NCBI RefSeq assembly: GCF_034497705.1
Contig: NZ_JAXRUV010000011.1
Location: forward strand, 22,890 to 86,889
Origin: Marinococcus luteus_A
Lineage (GTDB): Bacteria > Bacillota > Bacilli > Bacillales > Marinococcaceae
Direction of reading: 5' to 3'
DNA length: 64,000 nucleotides
Shown here one piece after another: positions 8,497-16,330 of the stretch. Numbering within the stretch: position 1 is the stretch's first letter; the number at the start of each line of letters is the position of its first letter. The translations under genes were made by a program, and so were the position numbers. Below the pieces are notes generated by a model that made no database searches, had not been told where the DNA came from, and saw nothing but the letters and a program-made list of their open reading frames with translations.

Positions 8497-8525
8497 AGGA
8501 TAGAAAGAAATCAGCAATTTGTCAA
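8497..8525 (-). promoter_or_regulatory. Sigma-A promoter of bioY-yhfT-yhfS
   Basis: On the minus strand TTGACA (8525-8520) and TATCCT (8502-8497) are separated by 17 bases. The -35 hexamer lies inside the left half of the BirA operator, explaining how biotin-loaded BirA would shut the promoter off. Confidence 0.75.
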
Positions 8526-8549
8526 CTTGATTTAAAAAATGGTTTACGA
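8519..8549. promoter_or_regulatory. BirA operator (biotin repressor box)
   Basis: TTGTCAAC (8519-8526), 15 bases, then GTTTACGA (8542-8549). This agrees with the Bacillus BirA box TTGTTAAC-N15-GTTAACAA in arrangement and most positions, and overlaps the -35 box of bioY. BirA control of the yhfU operon is established in B. subtilis. Confidence 0.85.
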
Positions 8550-8606
8550 AAGATAGTCAATTTGTTAAATCGGGGTCAGCAGAAAGGCGGAGGCAGGAAG
8601 AAACAG

Positions 8607-8623
8607 TGTGACAAAATGTCACA
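8607..8623. promoter_or_regulatory. TnrA/GlnR nitrogen-control site upstream of pucR
   Basis: TGTGACAAAATGTCACA fits the TnrA/GlnR consensus TGTNANAWWWTNTNACA at every fixed position, and the perfect dyad extends one base either side (8606-8624). Its centre (8615) is about 50 bases before the start expected from the -10 box TATAAT at 8653-8658, the position known for TnrA-activated promoters. No -35 box is visible. Confidence 0.8.
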
Positions 8624-8652
8624 CCGAGCCGCTATGGTGCCAATAGAACAAT

Positions 8653-8658
8653 TATAAT
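8653..8658 (+). promoter_or_regulatory. -10 box of the pucR promoter
   Basis: A perfect TATAAT 35 bases before the pucR GTG start. The bases 17 upstream (CGCTAT) are no -35 element, so the promoter probably needs the nitrogen regulator bound at 8607-8623. Confidence 0.6.
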
Positions 8659-8693
8659 AAAGAAAAAATATACTTTTAACAGGAGGAATCGCT

Positions 8694-10316
8694 GTGCAGC
8701 AAGTATATGAATCAACTGCCGCCAAACATATTACGTTAAAAGAAATATTGGAGCGGCCAATATTTCAGAATATTACGTTTATTGGAAGCGGAGAGGCCTT
8801 AAAACGGACGGTTGAATGGGTGCACGTCATCGAAGTAGCTGAGGTGGAGCAGCTGTTGAACGGAAAAGAATTGATTTTAACGACTGGTGTAGGCTGGCAT
8901 AATGACGAAGAGCTCTCCCTGGCTTTTTTAAATCAGCTGATTGAGAGCGGTGCCGCAGGGCTTTGTATCGAGCTGGGTACATATACGGACCGGCTGCCGG
9001 AAGCGATGCTGCAAAGAGCAGAAGCCTGTGATTTTCCGCTGATTTTATTTCATGAGCAGGTGCGCTATGTGGACATTACGCAGGACCTGCATGCGTTTTT
9101 TATTCATAGGCAGTATACCCTGATGCGGGATCTTGAAATATTGTCCCAGACATTTAACCAGATGCTTTTGAACGGTCGCGGGGTGGGGGAACTTCTGCAA
9201 GAGCTGCGCGCCCAGACGGAACTGGAGCTGTTTTATCTTCCGGTGCAGGGGGAAAGTGAATTCGTTCCCGAAATCACAGCGGCACGCGAGCAGCAGTTCG
9301 TCAGCCGGTGGCTTGAGAACAAAACAGAGGACAGGGAATTTGTAATGCACAAGCCGATCATGGTCCTTGATCAGTATTTCGCCGATATTGTTGTATATGG
9401 AAGCGGCCGGGAGCTAACGTCGTTTGAAGAACTGGCCGTGGACCGGTGTGCGACAGCGGTGGCTCAGGAGGTAATGCGCACAGCTTATATGGAGGAGCGG
9501 AAACGATACCGGGATGAGATGTGGATCCACGAATGGCTGAACGGTGACCATCAAGAGGAAAAGCTGCGCCGTCATCTAATCAGTCACTATGGGCGTGAGG
9601 AATTTTCAGAGGCCTGTGTATGTGTGATGGAGACGTCGCACCTGCCACTCTCTGCGTCAGCGCTCGAAGCCTGGTATGTGCAAAAAGCGATGGTGGCAAG
9701 AGCAGCCTTTGAGGAAAAACAAATACTGTTTTTATCCACTGTACTGCCTCAGGGACCGGTGTATGTACTGCTTGACACTGTCAGATCAAAACAGGAATCA
9801 TTTTCCAAACGGATGTATAAAGCGTTTGAGCAGCTGCGGAAAACAGAGGCCCTGGAAGATAAACAGCTTTATGATTTCGCAGCGTTCGGGAAGTGTTTAA
9901 AACAAACGTTCCAAATAGGGCGGAGCTTTGAGACGGCGAAGGAAACGATGACGATTCAGCGGAAAATCGGCCGGCTGCCGATGCCATTTTATGAAAACCT
10001 TCATCTTCTCCGCACGGTGCATTATATGGAGCAGCAGGGGGATCTTGAGGATTATATCCAGGATTATCTCGGTGAGGTGATCTCGTACGATGCTCAAAAA
10101 AATGTCCGCCTGCTGCAGACATTAAAAGTATATTTGGAATGCTTCGGATCCAAGCAGGCGACAGCGAAGCGGCTGTTTGTCGTCCGTCAGACGCTGTATC
10201 ACCGTCTGGATAAAATTCAGGAGCTGCTGGGGGAGGATATTCTGGAAGCGCCGAAGCGGCTTTCGATTGAACTGGCCATCCATGCGTACGAATACAAATA
10301 CGGGAGTGTTGAATAA
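8694..10316 (+). CDS. pucR: PucR-family transcriptional regulator
   Basis: Regulator of 540 residues with an N-terminal PucR sensory domain (HITLKEILERPIFQNITFIG... through LILTTGVGW, residues about 12-130), a middle GGDEF-like CdaR region and a C-terminal helix-turn-helix (about 480-525: LKVYLECFGSKQATAKRLFV, then TLYHRLDKIQELL). Translation starts at GTG 8694, with AGGAGG 8 bases before. PucR of B. subtilis controls purine catabolism; here the gene flanks the pyrimidine degradation operon, transcribed toward it and sharing its terminator region. It is the obvious pathway regulator, and its effector is likely a pyrimidine intermediate rather than allantoin. Orthology to PucR itself, rather than family membership, is uncertain. 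Confidence 0.85.
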   Translation: MQQVYESTAAKHITLKEILERPIFQNITFIGSGEALKRTVEWVHVIEVAEVEQLLNGKELILTTGVGWHNDEELSLAFLNQLIESGAAGLCIELGTYTDRLPEAMLQRAEACDFPLILFHEQVRYVDITQDLHAFFIHRQYTLMRDLEILSQTFNQMLLNGRGVGELLQELRAQTELELFYLPVQGESEFVPEITAAREQQFVSRWLENKTEDREFVMHKPIMVLDQYFADIVVYGSGRELTSFEELAVDRCATAVAQEVMRTAYMEERKRYRDEMWIHEWLNGDHQEEKLRRHLISHYGREEFSEACVCVMETSHLPLSASALEAWYVQKAMVARAAFEEKQILFLSTVLPQGPVYVLLDTVRSKQESFSKRMYKAFEQLRKTEALEDKQLYDFAAFGKCLKQTFQIGRSFETAKETMTIQRKIGRLPMPFYENLHLLRTVHYMEQQGDLEDYIQDYLGEVISYDAQKNVRLLQTLKVYLECFGSKQATAKRLFVVRQTLYHRLDKIQELLGEDILEAPKRLSIELAIHAYEYKYGSVE

Positions 10317-10322
10317 CGTAAA

Positions 10323-10349
10323 GAAGGAAGCCGCGGCTTCCTTCTTTTT
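10323..10349. terminator. Bidirectional terminator after pucR and the pyrimidine operon
   Basis: GAAGGAAGCC and GGCTTCCTTC form a stem at 10323-10344 followed by T5 on the plus strand; the minus side has a weaker T-rich tail. Confidence 0.8.
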
Positions 10350-10356
10350 GATCCTG

Positions 10357-10584
10357 CTAAGATAAACTTTCCGAAGAAGTACTGGCGGCCCGCTGCTTTA
10401 ACAAAAAGGCAAAATATTTGCGGGCGTCCGGGCTTTCGAGGTGAAGAGTAAAGGTTTCGGTATCCTTTTGAAAGCGGACAAACGTGCCCTCGAGGTTTTC
10501 CGATACACCTCCGATGGAAAAGCCATCGTTCAGCAGGCTGTCAATCTGCTCTTTTTCAATTAAAAAGTGCTCGTGTTCTTTCAT
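10357..10584 (-). CDS. Small acidic protein of unknown function, end of pyrimidine operon
   Basis: A 75-residue protein I do not recognise. It has no Cys, no membrane segment and no signal peptide; it looks like a small soluble alpha/beta fold with a beta-rich middle (EGTFVRFQKDTETFTLHLE) and a basic helix (ARKYFAFLLKQR). A strong GGAGGGG lies 10-15 bases before ATG 10584 and the gene follows the permease by 14 bases, so it is probably translated with the operon. The position suggests a role tied to pyrimidine breakdown or its permease, without proof. Confidence 0.65.
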   Translation of the reverse strand: MKEHEHFLIEKEQIDSLLNDGFSIGGVSENLEGTFVRFQKDTETFTLHLESPDARKYFAFLLKQRAASTSSESLS

Positions 10585-10598
10585 AAGCGGCGCCCCTC

Positions 10599-12068
10599 CT
10601 ATTTCATGCTGGCAACATCTGGTCTGACTTCTTCTTCTGCTTCGTCTGCAGGAACTTCCCAGTCTCTTCCAACGGTGATACCGAGGTATTTATCATCGCT
10701 CGGATCTTCGATTTCCACCTGCTTATACTTTTTGAACCACCAGTACTTAGCGAGGAAGTAATAGCAGATGCCCCCGGCAAAGAACCCGGCAATAAAAGAA
10801 AAGTTGATGAAGAAAATAGCGACGGCACCTCCGACGGCCCAGGAAATCAGGCCGGCGGCGTTGATCCCTTTAAAGTAACGGTACTGGCCGGTGTGCTTGT
10901 AGAGGTCCGGTACGTTCACCCGGCGTTTTCTTAGAACATAGTAGTCTGCTACTAAAATACCAACAACGGCGGAGAGGACGCCGCCTACGATGAGAAGGAC
11001 AGTGTCAAGTAAGCTGAAAATTAACCATGGCTGGGCAGCAGTCCCGATAATACCCGCCATAAACACACCTACAAAGAACGGAATTTTCGGCCCGCCAACG
11101 TTGGAAAAAATCGTCGCTGCAGAAATAACGTTTGCACTGGTGTTGGTGGACCACTGGGCGAGCACAATCATGAGCAGAAGCACTGCGAGTACGAGCCCGC
11201 CGGCTGTCTCTTGAAGAGCTACGACCGGATCAAAATTGCCGAGGGCAATAAAGCAGATGGCGCCGATGACTACCATGAATGTCTGCACAAGGGGAAGGGC
11301 GATCATGCTTCCGACCATCGTGCCGCGGTTTCTTTTAAACCAGTTGCGTTCATATTTCGGAGCTTTAATATAACGGCTCAGCGAAGGGATATCTGTCGCG
11401 AGTGTACTCCAAAATCCCATGTTGGCAAAGATAACGATCACAAAAGCAGTTACCGCAGAGCCTGCTCCGACCTCGATGCCGTCCCAGTTCCATACGTTCG
11501 TTCCCTGGGCGGATGCTTCACCGGTAAGAACAATGTACATCCATATCGAAATCAGAATGATCGCGGGGGCGGCAAAGTCAGCAAACCGTTCCACAGCCTT
11601 GATGCCAATGGCCGTATTGATCAGCTGGGCGCCGGCGAACAGGGCGTAACAGACGGCCCAGTTATCAAAGCCGGTCAATATATTTAAAATGCCGTTCATC
11701 GCGGTGGAGCCGAAGTATGTGTTGATCCCGAACCAGAACGAGGCGGCAATGCCTCTGGTCACAGAGGGGAGATGCGTGCCGATCGTACCGAAGGGGGCCC
11801 GCATATAGACAGGAAAGGACAACCCGTGTTCAATGCCGATATCACCGACGATCGTAATAAACAGCCCGATAGCTACACACCCGATCAGGGAAGCGAAGAT
11901 AACCCAGCCGAGAGGAAGGGAGGAGACGCCTTCTCCGCCGATGGCAAAGGCAGCCAGGACGACCGCCATTCCGACCCACATAACGGCAAAGCCGAAGGTG
12001 CTGATTTTCCGTTTATCATGGCCCACCGGCATCAGGTCCGGAGATTTTAAGTAGCTGTTATCTTTCAT
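10599..12068 (-). CDS. NCS1-family nucleobase/hydantoin:cation symporter
   Basis: Integral membrane permease of 489 residues with about twelve helices. NCS1 hallmarks are the N-terminal MPVGHDKRKISTFGFAVMW and the helix 1-3 region with FWFGINTYFGSTAMNGIL, where family members bind their ring substrate (Trp and Asn). NCS1 proteins such as Mhp1, PucI and the uracil permease FurD carry hydantoins, allantoin or uracil with Na+ or H+. Being in one operon with dihydropyrimidine dehydrogenase and dihydropyrimidinase makes uracil, thymine or dihydropyrimidines the likely cargo. A 128-base gap to the dihydropyrimidinase gene contains a short palindrome and could hold a second promoter. Confidence 0.9.
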   Translation of the reverse strand: MKDNSYLKSPDLMPVGHDKRKISTFGFAVMWVGMAVVLAAFAIGGEGVSSLPLGWVIFASLIGCVAIGLFITIVGDIGIEHGLSFPVYMRAPFGTIGTHLPSVTRGIAASFWFGINTYFGSTAMNGILNILTGFDNWAVCYALFAGAQLINTAIGIKAVERFADFAAPAIILISIWMYIVLTGEASAQGTNVWNWDGIEVGAGSAVTAFVIVIFANMGFWSTLATDIPSLSRYIKAPKYERNWFKRNRGTMVGSMIALPLVQTFMVVIGAICFIALGNFDPVVALQETAGGLVLAVLLLMIVLAQWSTNTSANVISAATIFSNVGGPKIPFFVGVFMAGIIGTAAQPWLIFSLLDTVLLIVGGVLSAVVGILVADYYVLRKRRVNVPDLYKHTGQYRYFKGINAAGLISWAVGGAVAIFFINFSFIAGFFAGGICYYFLAKYWWFKKYKQVEIEDPSDDKYLGITVGRDWEVPADEAEEEVRPDVASMK

Positions 12069-12101
12069 GAGTCATCGTCATCCTTTCTGTTTCTTGAAAT
12101 T

Positions 12102-12117
12102 TTTACCTGCGGGTAAA
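12102..12117. promoter_or_regulatory. Short inverted repeat upstream of the permease gene
   Basis: TTTACC (12102-12107), TGCG, GGTAAA (12112-12117) form a perfect 6-base dyad about 35 bases before the NCS1 start. It may be a regulator site or chance. Confidence 0.3.
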
Positions 12118-12196
12118 CAATATACCTGAGCCGTCAAAGACGATCACCAGTCCTGAAGAAACAGAGGAAGAAGGGGAAGAAAAGACCCCGGGTATA

Positions 12197-13618
12197 CTAC
12201 ACTAATGTGGAGGCGGCAGTTTTGGAGCTGCTTCCTAAAGCGAAAGGCTTGCGCTTCATGTATTTCCCGTACCCCGGTTCACCCTCCAGCTTCCGGTCGC
12301 GTACAACAAAGCGGCCGCGTACCATGGTGGACTCAATCACGCCCTGCACCTCCATGCCTTCAAAGGCGTTGTAATCAACCGCCATGTGCTGCGTTTTGAC
12401 CGAAATGGTCCGGCTCTCATCCGGATTGAACAGCACAAGGTCGGCATCAGCGCCAACAGCGATTGTTCCCTTGTCCGGATAGAGACCAAACAGCTTGGCG
12501 CTTTTTGTCGAGGTAATATCAACAAACTGCTGGCGCGAAATTCTGCCTTTGGCTACTCCTTCTGAGTAAAGAATACTCATCCGGTCTTCAATCATCGGAC
12601 CGCCGTTTGGAATTTTTGTGAAGTCGTCCTTGCCAAGGTCCTTCTGGCCGTTAAAGTCAAACGAGCACTGATCGGAGCCGATGGTTGACAGATCTCCGTT
12701 TTTAATCGCCGTCCAGAGCTCCTCCTGGTTCCATTTTTCACGAAGCGGCGGGCTCCATACATACTTGGCGCCTTCGAATCCGGGCTGGTCCATGTAGCTT
12801 TCATCAAGCACGAGGTACTGCGGGCACGTTTCGCCCCAGACATTGGCGCCCTTGCGGCGTGCTTTGCGGATTTCTTCTGCGGCATCAGCGCAGGAAACGT
12901 GAACGACATACAGCTGAGAGTCAGCAAGCCCGGTGAAGCGGGCTGCGCGGCCGGTCGCTTCCCCTTCGATTTCAGACGGACGGGTGCGGGCGTGATAAAT
13001 AGGCTCGGTGTTGCCGGCAGCGAGTGCTTCTTCGGTTAAGTGCTGAATCACGTCGCCGTTTTCGGCATGTACCATGACGAGCGCCCCGAGCTCTTTGGCA
13101 GCAAGCAGCGTGCGGTAAAGCGTTTCGTCATCGGCCTGGAAGACATTTTTGTAAGCCATAAACACCTTAAAGGATGTAATCCCGTCGTTTTGAATGATCG
13201 AAGGAAGCTGGTCAAGCACATCTTCATTCATTTGAGTAATCATTAGGTGAAAGCCGTAATCAATCACGGAACGTCCCTGGGATTTATCGTGCCATCCCTG
13301 AATCGAGGAGCTGAGCGGTTTGTCCTTGCTTGTCAGGCAGAAGTCGATCACGCTCGTTGTTCCGCCAAAAGCGGCAGCGATGGACCCGCTTTCGAAGTCA
13401 TCCCTGGAAACGGTGCCTCCAAACGGCATTTCGAGGTGGGTGTGCGGATCCACTCCTCCCGGGAAAATGTACTGGCCGGAGGCGTCGACGATTTCTGCCT
13501 CGGCCTCCTGGAGATTTTTGCCGATAGTTGTGATTTTTTCATCTTCGATAAGAATATCTGCCTCATATTCGTCGCTCGCTGTCACAATGGTTCCATTTTT
13601 GATAATCGTTTTTGCCAA
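12197..13618 (-). CDS. hydA: Dihydropyrimidinase (hydantoinase)
   Basis: Zinc amidohydrolase that opens dihydrouracil or dihydrothymine to the N-carbamoyl-beta-amino acid, step two of reductive pyrimidine breakdown. The 473-residue protein shows the binuclear metal set: His59 and His61 in DPHTHLEMP, carbamylated Lys151 in SFKVFMAYK, His184 in MVHAENGD, His240 in VVHVSC and the Asp of GSDQCSF. Length is typical. AGGAGG precedes ATG 13618. It lies 15 bases after preA in the operon, which favours dihydropyrimidine over hydantoin as the physiological substrate. Confidence 0.95.
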   Translation of the reverse strand: MAKTIIKNGTIVTASDEYEADILIEDEKITTIGKNLQEAEAEIVDASGQYIFPGGVDPHTHLEMPFGGTVSRDDFESGSIAAAFGGTTSVIDFCLTSKDKPLSSSIQGWHDKSQGRSVIDYGFHLMITQMNEDVLDQLPSIIQNDGITSFKVFMAYKNVFQADDETLYRTLLAAKELGALVMVHAENGDVIQHLTEEALAAGNTEPIYHARTRPSEIEGEATGRAARFTGLADSQLYVVHVSCADAAEEIRKARRKGANVWGETCPQYLVLDESYMDQPGFEGAKYVWSPPLREKWNQEELWTAIKNGDLSTIGSDQCSFDFNGQKDLGKDDFTKIPNGGPMIEDRMSILYSEGVAKGRISRQQFVDITSTKSAKLFGLYPDKGTIAVGADADLVLFNPDESRTISVKTQHMAVDYNAFEGMEVQGVIESTMVRGRFVVRDRKLEGEPGYGKYMKRKPFALGSSSKTAASTLV

Positions 13619-13633
13619 AATAATCTCCTCCTG

Positions 13634-14911
13634 TTATTGATTAGATCCGGCACCTGCCATCAGCTGCTGGCGTTCGTTCCATGTCATCGGCTCATCTCCG
13701 ATCTTTCTGGCAACTTCCACCATATCGATGGCACCATCCACTGGACAGACGATGGAGCATAGGTTACAGCCGACGCAGTCATCTTCGCGCACCCGCAGTA
13801 TATCGTTGCCATCTTCGTCCTTCAGCATATCGATGCACTGATGGGACGTATCTTCACAGGCAATGTAGCACTTGTTGCAGTTAATACAGACATCGTTATT
13901 GATTTTAGCGGCAACCCGGTAGGTAAGATCGAGGTCACCCCAGTCAGAATACTTCGGCACCGTCTGCCCGATCAGCTGATCGAGGGAGGCAAGACCTTTT
14001 TCGTCCATGTAGTTGCTGAGGCCGTCGATCATATCTTCAACAATACGGAAGCCGTGATGCATAGCTGCCGTACACACTTGGACGTTTGAAGCCCCCATCA
14101 GCATAAACTCCGCGGCTTCCTGCCAGCTGGACACGCCACCCATACCGGAAATAGGAACGTCGATGCCAGGTGTTCTGGCGCATTCCCCGACCATATTCAA
14201 AGCGATCGGTTTTACGGCAGGACCGCAGTAGCCGCCGTGGGCGCCTTTACCATCTACATTCGGTATGGTATTCCAGGAATCAAGATCGACTCCGGAAAGG
14301 CTGTTAATCGTATTGATCATGCTGACGGCATCGGCTCCGCCCTCGACGGCGGCTTTAGCCGTGAACGTAATATCCGTGATATTCGGTGTTAATTTAACGA
14401 TCACCGGCGTCCGGGCCACCTCCTTCACCCATGCCGTCTGCTGGCGGACGAGCTCCGGCACCTGGCCGGACGCTGACCCCATCCCACGCTCTGCCATTCC
14501 GTGCGGACAGCCAAAGTTTAGCTCAAGGCCATCGACACCTGCTGCTTCGACTCTTTTGACGATTTCATGCCACTTGTCACGGTCTGGCTCCACCATCAAT
14601 GAGCCGATAATTGCATGCTCCGGGTAAAGACGTTTCGTTTCTTCAATTTCCCGCAGGTTCACTTCAAGCGGCCGGTCGGAAATCAGCTCAATATTGTTGA
14701 ATCCAGCTACCTGGTTTCCGCCAAATGATACGGCGGAAAAACGGGAGGAAACGTTCAGAATCGGGTCTCCCATCGTTTTCCACACAGCACCGCCCCAGCC
14801 TGCTTCGAAAGCGCGCTGTACCTGGTACCCGCTATTGGTTGGGGGCGCGGATGCGAGCCAGAAGGGGTTTGGGGAACGGATGCCGGCGACATTGGTCGTT
14901 AAATCTGCCAT
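13634..14911 (-). CDS. preA: NAD-dependent dihydropyrimidine dehydrogenase, subunit PreA
   Basis: FMN and iron-sulfur subunit that reduces uracil and thymine to the dihydro forms. The N-terminal two-thirds is a dihydroorotate-dehydrogenase-like barrel with the active-site loop LNFGCPHGMAERGMG (catalytic Cys) and the FMN region ISGMGGVSSWQEAAEFML. The C-terminal third carries two 4Fe-4S motifs, CINCNKCYIAC and CVGCNLCSIVC. 425 residues matches E. coli PreA. It lies 25 bases after preT; the two proteins together do the job of the single-chain eukaryotic enzyme. Confidence 0.95.
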   Translation of the reverse strand: MADLTTNVAGIRSPNPFWLASAPPTNSGYQVQRAFEAGWGGAVWKTMGDPILNVSSRFSAVSFGGNQVAGFNNIELISDRPLEVNLREIEETKRLYPEHAIIGSLMVEPDRDKWHEIVKRVEAAGVDGLELNFGCPHGMAERGMGSASGQVPELVRQQTAWVKEVARTPVIVKLTPNITDITFTAKAAVEGGADAVSMINTINSLSGVDLDSWNTIPNVDGKGAHGGYCGPAVKPIALNMVGECARTPGIDVPISGMGGVSSWQEAAEFMLMGASNVQVCTAAMHHGFRIVEDMIDGLSNYMDEKGLASLDQLIGQTVPKYSDWGDLDLTYRVAAKINNDVCINCNKCYIACEDTSHQCIDMLKDEDGNDILRVREDDCVGCNLCSIVCPVDGAIDMVEVARKIGDEPMTWNERQQLMAGAGSNQ

Positions 14912-14936
14912 GAAAACACTCCTTTCAGATTATGGT

Positions 14937-16310
14937 TCAGCCTGCTGCCTGAGTACCTGCCGAAAGCTGCTGATGAATCGTATAAGCGGCCTGCTTTCCC
15001 TGCTCCGCAGCACTCACGACCATCGCTTCCCCCTGACCGCTGCCAAATATGACGTCCCCGACGGCAAAATGGTTTGGTTCGGAAGCGGCGTAGGAGGCAT
15101 CCACAGTAACGACGCCATCTGTATGATCAAGGCCGAACATTGCGATCGTATCCTGCAGCCGCTCCTGGCCAATGGCCCGTATAACGACATCCACATCCAT
15201 CATAAAGTTGGAATTTTGGATCGGGACCGGGCGCTGACGTCCGTCCTGGTCTGCTTCGCCAAGCTCCATCTGAACGCATTCAAGGCCATCGACTTCCCCG
15301 TTGGCATTTTTTTCGATTTTCACGGGGGAAGTAAGCCATTGAAAAGCGATGCCGTCTTGCTTGGCAAATTCAAATTCGAACGGGTAGGCGGTCATTTCAT
15401 TTTTTGTCCGTCTGTAAACGATACTGACGTGTTCAGCACCGAGACGGGTGGAACAGGTGGCTGCGTCAACTGCCGTGTTGCCGGCGCCGATAACGGCCAC
15501 CCGCTTGCCGGCGAGATTACTGGAAAACGTACCCTCTTTGGTGGATCGTACGAAATCCACAGCGTCATACACGCCAGAAGCGTCCTCTCCTTCCATATGA
15601 AGCTCCGGAACGCTTCCCATACCGACAGCGATAATGATGGAATCAAACTGCTCCCGGAGATCCTCTGGGGTAACGTCTATTCCGACTGTGGTATTCGTGC
15701 GGATGGTTACGCCCATGTTTACAATCTGGTCGATTTCCCATTTCACAATATCAACCGGAAGGCGGAAGGAAACGATACCGTAACGGTTCAAGCCCCCGGG
15801 TTCATCGTCAGCTTCAAAAATGGTGACCTGATGCCCAAACCGGGCGAGCTCCCGTGCTGCTGCCAGACCAGCGGGGCCGCTGCCAACAATAGCAATATGT
15901 TTGGAGGTCGAAGGACCCGCTTCAAACAGTACCTGCTCATTGCGGATGGCCCAATCCGTGGCGTAGCGCTGCAGATCACCAATCATGATCGGCTCGGATT
16001 CGCCGTTTAATACACAGGCGCCTTCGCATAATTCCTCGGTCGGACAGACGCGTGCACAGCTAGCTCCAACAGGATTGGCATCCATGATTGTGACTGCGGA
16101 TCCCTTTAAATTGCCGGAGGCTATTTTTTTAATAAAGGCAGGAATGTCTATGCCTGTCGGACAGGCCTGAATACAGGGGGCGTCGTAGCAGAACAGGCAG
16201 CGGTTCGATTCCTTAACGGCATGGGTTGTTGTAAGGGGGCTGTTTACTTCAGCAAAATTTTCCTGCAGCTGTTCAGTGGAAATCCATGCATCCGAGCGGT
16301 GGTTGGACAT
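14937..16310 (-). CDS. preT: NAD-dependent dihydropyrimidine dehydrogenase, subunit PreT
   Basis: FAD and iron-sulfur subunit that passes electrons from NAD(P)H to PreA. N-terminal cysteines CLFCYDAPCIQACPTGID and CARVCPTEELCEGACV bind 4Fe-4S clusters, followed by the FAD dinucleotide fold GSGPAGLAAARELARFGH (about residues 142-160) and an NAD(P)H fold VIGAGNTAVDAA. Its architecture is that of glutamate-synthase small-chain proteins, but pairing with preA in one operon fixes the assignment. 457 residues; it is 20 bases downstream of the nitrilase-type amidase gene. Confidence 0.94.
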   Translation of the reverse strand: MSNHRSDAWISTEQLQENFAEVNSPLTTTHAVKESNRCLFCYDAPCIQACPTGIDIPAFIKKIASGNLKGSAVTIMDANPVGASCARVCPTEELCEGACVLNGESEPIMIGDLQRYATDWAIRNEQVLFEAGPSTSKHIAIVGSGPAGLAAARELARFGHQVTIFEADDEPGGLNRYGIVSFRLPVDIVKWEIDQIVNMGVTIRTNTTVGIDVTPEDLREQFDSIIIAVGMGSVPELHMEGEDASGVYDAVDFVRSTKEGTFSSNLAGKRVAVIGAGNTAVDAATCSTRLGAEHVSIVYRRTKNEMTAYPFEFEFAKQDGIAFQWLTSPVKIEKNANGEVDGLECVQMELGEADQDGRQRPVPIQNSNFMMDVDVVIRAIGQERLQDTIAMFGLDHTDGVVTVDASYAASEPNHFAVGDVIFGSGQGEAMVVSAAEQGKQAAYTIHQQLSAGTQAAG

Positions 16311-16330
16311 GGTAAAACTCCTTTCGGGTT

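Noticed and set aside
8606..8624. FNR/CRP-type TGTGA...TCACA site before pucR
   Set aside because: The spacer is 7 bases, not 6, while the whole 17-mer fits the TnrA/GlnR consensus at every fixed position.
14694..16010. 438-codon open frame on the plus strand
   Set aside because: It lies antisense to preT and preA; the translation is Cys/His-rich without family resemblance, while the opposite strand encodes clear PreT motifs.
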